Assembly: GCA_027486845.1 (NCBI GenBank)
Contig: JAIXOL010000029.1
Coordinates: forward strand, 117,395 to 181,394
DNA: 64,000 bases
Source: Cytophagaceae bacterium
Lineage (GTDB): Bacteria; Bacteroidota; Bacteroidia; Cytophagales; Spirosomataceae
Reading direction: 5' to 3'
Under the pieces are notes generated by a model, which saw only the letters and a program-made list of their open reading frames with translations, was not told the DNA's origin and made no database searches. Below, one piece after another: positions 59,126-64,000 of this stretch. Made by a program: the position numbers and the translations under genes. How positions within the stretch are numbered: position 1 is the first letter of the stretch; each line of letters starts with the position of its first letter.

Positions 59126-61894
59126 ATGATGAATTTTAATAAATCTACATCCCAAACGATTATTGGGGTATTAATAATGCTATGCTTACAAGCCACGATG
59201 CTTGTAGCACAAACCAATTACTACATTGACCCAACCAATGGCAATGATAGCAATATTGGCAATATAGTAAAACCTTTCAAAACACTGTCAAAAGCAAGGG
59301 ATTTTGTAAAAACGGTCAATGCTAATATGACGGGTAACATTACTATTTATTTGCGTGGTGGAGACTATCAACTATCCGAAAGCCTTATTTTTGGAGTAAA
59401 TGATAGTGGTAAAAATGGGTTTAATGTCATTTACAAAGCCTATAATGATGAAAAACCTGTTATTACGGGAGGTAAACAAATCACTGGCTGGACCCAAGTA
59501 AGTGGTAAAAACTATTGGGTTGCAGATGTGCCAACGAGTGCAGGTTTTGCAAGTTATTTCCGCAATATATGGGTGAATGGAAAAAGAGCTGTTCAAGCAA
59601 GAAGTGGGTTTATTACGTTTCATGCCATGAATTATGATGACCCAAACACTGCACAGGTGAGAGATGGTTTTATTGTAAAATCGGTAGACATAAAAGACTA
59701 CACCAATCTTTCAGATATGCGAATATTTCAATGTGGCGTATTCAAACACGTTGAAATACCCCCCCTCAGTATTTTGCCCATTACAAGTACAGAAAAAGCT
59801 ATTGTATTGAAGCAATCCAGCTTTCTTGATTGGACAAATACCTATACTTATGAAAGCCCTTACACACTGCGTATCATCAATGCTTTTGAGGAATTGGATG
59901 AGGGAGGTGAATTTTATTTAAATAAAGCCACCCGAAAAATCTATTATTATCCAAGAACAGGAGAGAATTTAAACACTGTAAAAATCATTGCCCCATCGAT
60001 TGATGGATTGCTTAAATTACAAGGCAGTGCAACAACTACTGTTTCAAATATCCAATTTGAAGGCCTTCGTTTTGAATACGGCAATTTATCAAGACTTGAA
60101 ATCAAAGAATTTGGTCGTAGCCAAGCCGATTTGTATGCAGATTATACAGCTATTGAAGGTCAAATTACACTGCAATACACCGATAATATTTCTTTTAAAA
60201 AATGTCGTTTTGAGCATTTAGGCAGTACAGGTATTTATTTGCCCGACAATAATAACAATACGCTTATTGAAGGAAATGTCTTCAATGATTTAACTGCTAC
60301 CGCCGTTTTAATTGGCAAAGATATGACCCCCTCAGTATCTGCCAATAATAATACGACAATCACGAATAATGTCATTCGCACCATTGGTGCAGATTTTTAT
60401 CAAGCATCTGGAATTTATGCGAATACCAGTAAAAATCTTACAATTACATACAACGATGTTGCAGATGTTGCTTATTTTGGAATAAACCAACGTTATCAAA
60501 ATGTAAGTACAAATTTTGTTGGCAATACCCAAATCAAGTACAACCGAGTTACGAATTATGCAACTGCCAGTAAATATGGTTTTGGTATTGGTGATGAAGT
60601 CGCCGCTTTTTATTTTTTTGGCGTTCAAAATTCAACAATGAGCAATAATTACGCTCAATATGCAGGGAATAAAAACATAGCAGGTATTTTTCGTCAAGAC
60701 CAATATGGCCTTAACAATAATTGGACAAATAATGTAGCGGATTGTAAAACTTGTGATAGGTCATTGTCGTGGTATAACCTTCAAACAGGTGGCGTTGTTT
60801 TTAATAACAATTTTGCCAATGTGGATGGTGAATTTAAAGACTTGCCAACGGCAACTAATGCTAATTTATTCATAGAAAAAAACGCCCCTGCATGGTCAGT
60901 AGCAGCACAGACAATCATCGATGGTGCAGGATTGCAACCCGCTTACCGATATTTATTGAATGGATTTGGGGCAGATGTTTACGATTTTCCCCCCGTTCCA
61001 GAAATAAAGCATACGGAGTGGAGTAACGAACTATTCGATTATTTGGCAAATAAAAGAGTTTCCTTTACAAAAAGTACAGATTACTTTCGTAGAGTATCAA
61101 GTCTTACGCCAAGTAGTAATGTCATTTTAGAATTAGGTACAATAAAATTATTAAGTCCATCCTTTGGCTATGCAGCAGTATTTAGAGGTGCTTTTTATAG
61201 TAATGAAACGATTCGATTTAATGCACTTTTTAATGAAAGTGGTACAGGTAAACAGATTGTCTCATTCAGAGGAGAAAGTTGTACAAAACATCACTTAGCA
61301 CAAGCCAATTATCACTTTTTATTTACTAAAAATACGATTGAACTCTTACGTCGCAACCATGATGGCAGCACAACTACTTTAATTGGTACAAATGGCTTAT
61401 TGCGAAATACTGTATCTTACACATCAGAGTTGTATAATTCTTCCCAATTAGTTGAAATTACAACTCAAAATCAAGCCAATGGGGTCAAAATTGGTTTGAA
61501 AATAGGTGGTGTTACAGTCGTTGATATGGTTGATAATGTGGCGGGTTATCTTACAAATGCTGGTTTTTTAATGTTCAATGCTGGTAAATCGACAGGTACA
61601 ATATATATTGGAGAACCCGAAATGATTTTGGGTGTTGATGAAAAAAAAACTGAAATAGTAGGAGTATTATACCCAAATCCAAACGATGGCAATGTATTGC
61701 ATTTAAAAATAGAGGAAAATATCTCACGTTGTGAATTATATGATAATAATGGCAAAGTGTACTCTTTAAACCCTGTTTCAAAACAAACAAATGAGTATTT
61801 AATTCGACCAATAAATACGTTGAATAATGGTATCTATTTCTTGAAAATCCAAAGTGAAAAAGGTAAAAAAATTTATAAAGTTTTAGTACAATGA
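59126..61894 (+). CDS. Secreted right-handed beta-helix protein with T9SS sorting domain (GH141-like?)
   Basis: This 922-residue protein has a signal peptide (LIMLCLQATMLVAQ). NYYIDPTNGNDSNIGNIVKP and FKTLSKARDF begin the helix, followed by IYLRGGDYQLSESLIFG. The FRNIWVNGKRAVQARSG stretch near residue 148 recalls the beta-helix group that includes GH141 enzymes (some are alpha-L-fucosidases). Helix turns run to about residue 600, then a sandwich domain and a type A T9SS C-terminal domain (VGVLYPNPNDGNVLHLKIEE, GIYFLKIQSEKGKK). It is exported to the surface. A fucosidase role would match the fucose operon in region 2, but the family call is tentative. Confidence 0.78.
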   Translation: MMNFNKSTSQTIIGVLIMLCLQATMLVAQTNYYIDPTNGNDSNIGNIVKPFKTLSKARDFVKTVNANMTGNITIYLRGGDYQLSESLIFGVNDSGKNGFNVIYKAYNDEKPVITGGKQITGWTQVSGKNYWVADVPTSAGFASYFRNIWVNGKRAVQARSGFITFHAMNYDDPNTAQVRDGFIVKSVDIKDYTNLSDMRIFQCGVFKHVEIPPLSILPITSTEKAIVLKQSSFLDWTNTYTYESPYTLRIINAFEELDEGGEFYLNKATRKIYYYPRTGENLNTVKIIAPSIDGLLKLQGSATTTVSNIQFEGLRFEYGNLSRLEIKEFGRSQADLYADYTAIEGQITLQYTDNISFKKCRFEHLGSTGIYLPDNNNNTLIEGNVFNDLTATAVLIGKDMTPSVSANNNTTITNNVIRTIGADFYQASGIYANTSKNLTITYNDVADVAYFGINQRYQNVSTNFVGNTQIKYNRVTNYATASKYGFGIGDEVAAFYFFGVQNSTMSNNYAQYAGNKNIAGIFRQDQYGLNNNWTNNVADCKTCDRSLSWYNLQTGGVVFNNNFANVDGEFKDLPTATNANLFIEKNAPAWSVAAQTIIDGAGLQPAYRYLLNGFGADVYDFPPVPEIKHTEWSNELFDYLANKRVSFTKSTDYFRRVSSLTPSSNVILELGTIKLLSPSFGYAAVFRGAFYSNETIRFNALFNESGTGKQIVSFRGESCTKHHLAQANYHFLFTKNTIELLRRNHDGSTTTLIGTNGLLRNTVSYTSELYNSSQLVEITTQNQANGVKIGLKIGGVTVVDMVDNVAGYLTNAGFLMFNAGKSTGTIYIGEPEMILGVDEKKTEIVGVLYPNPNDGNVLHLKIEENISRCELYDNNGKVYSLNPVSKQTNEYLIRPINTLNNGIYFLKIQSEKGKKIYKVLVQ

Positions 61895-64000
61895 AAGTAG
61901 CTGATCTGATATATAAGTGTATTGTTTTTTGCTTAATCCTTTTAGGACTTAAAGTATCTGGCCAAGAAAACCACGCTCAATACTTACTCCCAACTATAAG
62001 CGGAACAGGTATAACCGAAGATTTTCAAGGTTTGAGCAGTATTCATATTCCTTGTAGGGGCATCACTATTCAAACGGACGATACAACTAGCTATTTATTA
62101 TTAAAATGGAAAGGGGTAAATCCTAAATCATTAGGAAATATGCCCCGTTTTAGGCTTTGTTTGGTTTCTGGTCAAAGGACGTTTCAATACCTTGAAGTAT
62201 TGAATGTGGAAGATAAACTAATTGGAACGATGGATTTGTCTATTTCGGCTTCTTTTCAAATCATTGAATTTCAGATTCCCATCGCAAAACTAATAACTGT
62301 TTTAAACGATGGTATCAAGATAATTTGTAGAGGAAAGGGCAACCCAGTCACCTTTTTTACACCTTCATCTGAAATACCACCATCTTTTTATCCACATTTA
62401 TTGAGTGTTGAAAAGAAATCATCACCCAAAGAAGCCTTTTTAAATCAAATGGCTTCTCGTAGTAGTTTAACCAACTTTGGCTGGCAGGAAGGCTGTGTTT
62501 TGGATGGTTTGGCAGCACTCTCAAATAATATTATAGCAAATAATACCTATCAAAAAGCTTTAGATGACCATTTAAAACTCATTTTCGAGCAAGGGAAAGC
62601 CCCTATAATTGATGGCAGCATTGAAGCTACTCTATGTATTGCACAACTGGCTTTAAAAAATCCCAAGCATCCAGAAATCGAAAAAGCTTTAACTTTTTGG
62701 CAGAAAAAAGAAGATTCAGAAGGAGGTATTATTGATGGAACACAAACTGCTGCCGAAGGGAATTATACCGTGGGTTGGCCTTTAGCAGTTTTGGCTAAAC
62801 AACTCAATCAACAAAAAAAAGAAAAAAAATCAATCCTTCAATTGCGGTTACGAAGAGATAGATTAGTAGATAAAGATGGTGCAATTTGGCTCAGACATTA
62901 TAAAAATGGCAATCCACAACGCACCTACAAACTTTGGTCAAGAGGTGTAGCTTGGTATTTTCTTGGACTGGCAAAAAGCCTTGATATTTTACCCAATCCG
63001 CCTGCTGATTTGATAGCTGAATTACAGCGTACCGCCCAATATTTAATTCCATTTCAAACCCAAGAAGGTCTTTGGCGAGTATTTGCCGATGACCCTCAAA
63101 CTGCACCCGAAACATCGGGAACGGCTGGCATAGGTGCTGCCATGGCAATAGGAGTGCGGAGGGGTTGGCTGGGTAAAGATGCCAAAAGTTCTGCCCAAAA
63201 AGCCCTTAATGCCTTGTACGGCAGATTAACCCCCGATGGTTTTTTGACAGCAGTTGCTCATTCAAATATGAAAGAAGGAGGTGAGCCTTTTCAGCGAAAA
63301 ACAAAAGGAACAATTCTTCAATTTGGTATGGGCATGATGGCACAATTGGTAGCGGAGTTAGACAGAAAAGAGTTAGCAAATAGTCGAACTAATCAACTCA
63401 AAGCCACTAAAAACTTAATAGCCCTCTGGGATTTTAAAGAAGCTGAAGGACAGGCTCGAAGAGCAATCGGACAAGGCGAATTTGCCTTAAAAGAACAAAA
63501 TGGAACTTTACCCCGCATTTCAGAAGGACCACTTTCGGGTTATTCTACCCAATTTGGGAATAAAGCCTTTTTATCATTGCCCCATTCGGAAGTTGGGAAA
63601 CTCAATATTTATGGTAAAAATCAAGGAGTAACAGTGGTAGCTTGGGTAAAATGGACAGGCGAACAAACGGGTTTTGTTGGCGGTATGTGGAATGAATACC
63701 AAGGCGGTGGCAAACGACAATATGGTCTGTTTGTTTCGCTGCCTCATTATAATGGTAAAAACCAAGTATGTGGGCATATTTCACAAACAGGCAAACCAAC
63801 ACCGCCATTTCCGTATTCAGTAGATTATTCAGCAAGTAAGCAAGAAGTACCTGCCAATCAATGGGTTTGTGTAGCATTTATTTATGATGGGAAAGACATC
63901 AAATCTTATATGAATGGTGTTTTTGAAAAACGAGAACCAGAACTAATCAATAATACCAAAGGTTTTCAAGGCTTTCCGAATGGCTTAGTGCACTCTAAAA
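61891..64000 (+). CDS. GH88/GH105-like hydrolase with C-terminal LamG-like domain, cut by window end
   Basis: The gene starts at the ATG at 61891, overlapping the previous stop by four bases, and runs off the window with about 703 codons visible. A signal peptide (FCLILLGLKVSGQ) is followed by a beta-rich N-terminal domain to about residue 180, then a GH105-like alpha/alpha-barrel with LWSRGVAWYFLGLAKSLDIL near residue 350 and ETSGTAGIGAAMAIGV near 410. From about residue 510 a concanavalin/LamG-like sandwich begins (LIALWDFKEAEGQARRAIG, VTVVAWVKWTGEQTGFVGG), a likely carbohydrate-binding part. The first two domains match the protein at 7172-8662. It should remove unsaturated uronate in the periplasm or at the surface. 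Confidence 0.82.
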   Translation, partial: MKVADLIYKCIVFCLILLGLKVSGQENHAQYLLPTISGTGITEDFQGLSSIHIPCRGITIQTDDTTSYLLLKWKGVNPKSLGNMPRFRLCLVSGQRTFQYLEVLNVEDKLIGTMDLSISASFQIIEFQIPIAKLITVLNDGIKIICRGKGNPVTFFTPSSEIPPSFYPHLLSVEKKSSPKEAFLNQMASRSSLTNFGWQEGCVLDGLAALSNNIIANNTYQKALDDHLKLIFEQGKAPIIDGSIEATLCIAQLALKNPKHPEIEKALTFWQKKEDSEGGIIDGTQTAAEGNYTVGWPLAVLAKQLNQQKKEKKSILQLRLRRDRLVDKDGAIWLRHYKNGNPQRTYKLWSRGVAWYFLGLAKSLDILPNPPADLIAELQRTAQYLIPFQTQEGLWRVFADDPQTAPETSGTAGIGAAMAIGVRRGWLGKDAKSSAQKALNALYGRLTPDGFLTAVAHSNMKEGGEPFQRKTKGTILQFGMGMMAQLVAELDRKELANSRTNQLKATKNLIALWDFKEAEGQARRAIGQGEFALKEQNGTLPRISEGPLSGYSTQFGNKAFLSLPHSEVGKLNIYGKNQGVTVVAWVKWTGEQTGFVGGMWNEYQGGGKRQYGLFVSLPHYNGKNQVCGHISQTGKPTPPFPYSVDYSASKQEVPANQWVCVAFIYDGKDIKSYMNGVFEKREPELINNTKGFQGFPNGLVHSK

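Noticed and set aside
1..64000. Ulvan or other sulfated algal glycan as the target.
   Set aside because: GH105, GH39-like and heparinase-like genes would fit, but no sulfatase or sulfatase-maturation gene was seen anywhere in the window.
1..64000. tRNA, rRNA, CRISPR array, insertion sequence or prophage.
   Set aside because: No cloverleaf, ribosomal, spaced-repeat, transposase or phage structural sequence was found on reading either strand.

Overview
The window is a glycan-utilisation island from a member of the Bacteroidota, most likely a low-GC Cytophagales relative (order inferred from style, not proven). The signs are three SusC/SusD outer-membrane import pairs, lipobox SusD proteins, two secreted beta-helix proteins with C-terminal type IX secretion sorting domains, an ECF sigma/FecR/STN-SusC signalling set, and Bacteroidota-type -7 boxes (TAnnTTTG) in front of several operons. 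I found no rRNA, tRNA, CRISPR array, insertion sequence or phage gene.

Region 1 (1-23662, minus strand) is one long co-oriented operon read from 23662 down to 1202: SusC, SusD, GH115-like, GH105-DUF4861, heparinase II/III, two tandem clan GH-A hydrolases, a Tat-exported Gfo/Idh/MocA oxidoreductase, a GH105-like hydrolase, a sodium:solute symporter, an SDR, an RraA-like protein, a second heparinase II/III protein without a signal peptide, and two VOC proteins. Many junctions are 4-base ATGA overlaps. A MazF/PemK-type toxin-antitoxin pair on the plus strand (659-1191) lies between this operon and a co-oriented, window-truncated alcohol dehydrogenase (1-602). The enzyme set points to a uronic-acid-containing, non-sulfated polysaccharide; no sulfatase is present. 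An IclR regulator is divergent from it.

Region 2 (24864-32795) is a 6-deoxyhexose operon with a divergent AraC regulator: UxaA-family dehydratase, SDR, FAH-family hydrolase, SDR, FucP-type symporter, DUF718 mutarotase, FMN alpha-hydroxy-acid dehydrogenase. It fits the non-phosphorylating L-fucose (or L-rhamnose) route to pyruvate plus L-lactate. No lactonase is encoded in it.

Region 3 (32831-49536) has a LacI regulator divergent from SusC/SusD, two DUF6259-like secreted proteins flanking a T9SS beta-helix protein, then SDR, MFS transporter, UlaG-like metallo-hydrolase and an enolase-superfamily dehydratase. The last four look like a second oxidative (dehydrogenase, lactonase, dehydratase) sugar pathway.

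Region 4 (49980-64000) has ECF sigma, FecR anti-sigma, an STN-containing SusC, SusD, an unassigned alpha/alpha-type lipoprotein, a T9SS beta-helix protein and a GH105-LamG protein cut by the window end.

The most interesting signals are in the DNA rather than the proteins. A 35-bp element upstream of the fucose operon (25781-25815) recurs at 30/35 identity upstream of the ECF sigma gene (49894-49928). In both places it lies at exactly the same distance from a TAnnTTTG box, which suggests one AraC-type regulator links regions 2 and 4. Other signals are a recurring ACTGAGGGGGT motif confined to 39-60 kb, hairpins after all three susD genes, and a palindromic repeat inside the RraA-like gene.
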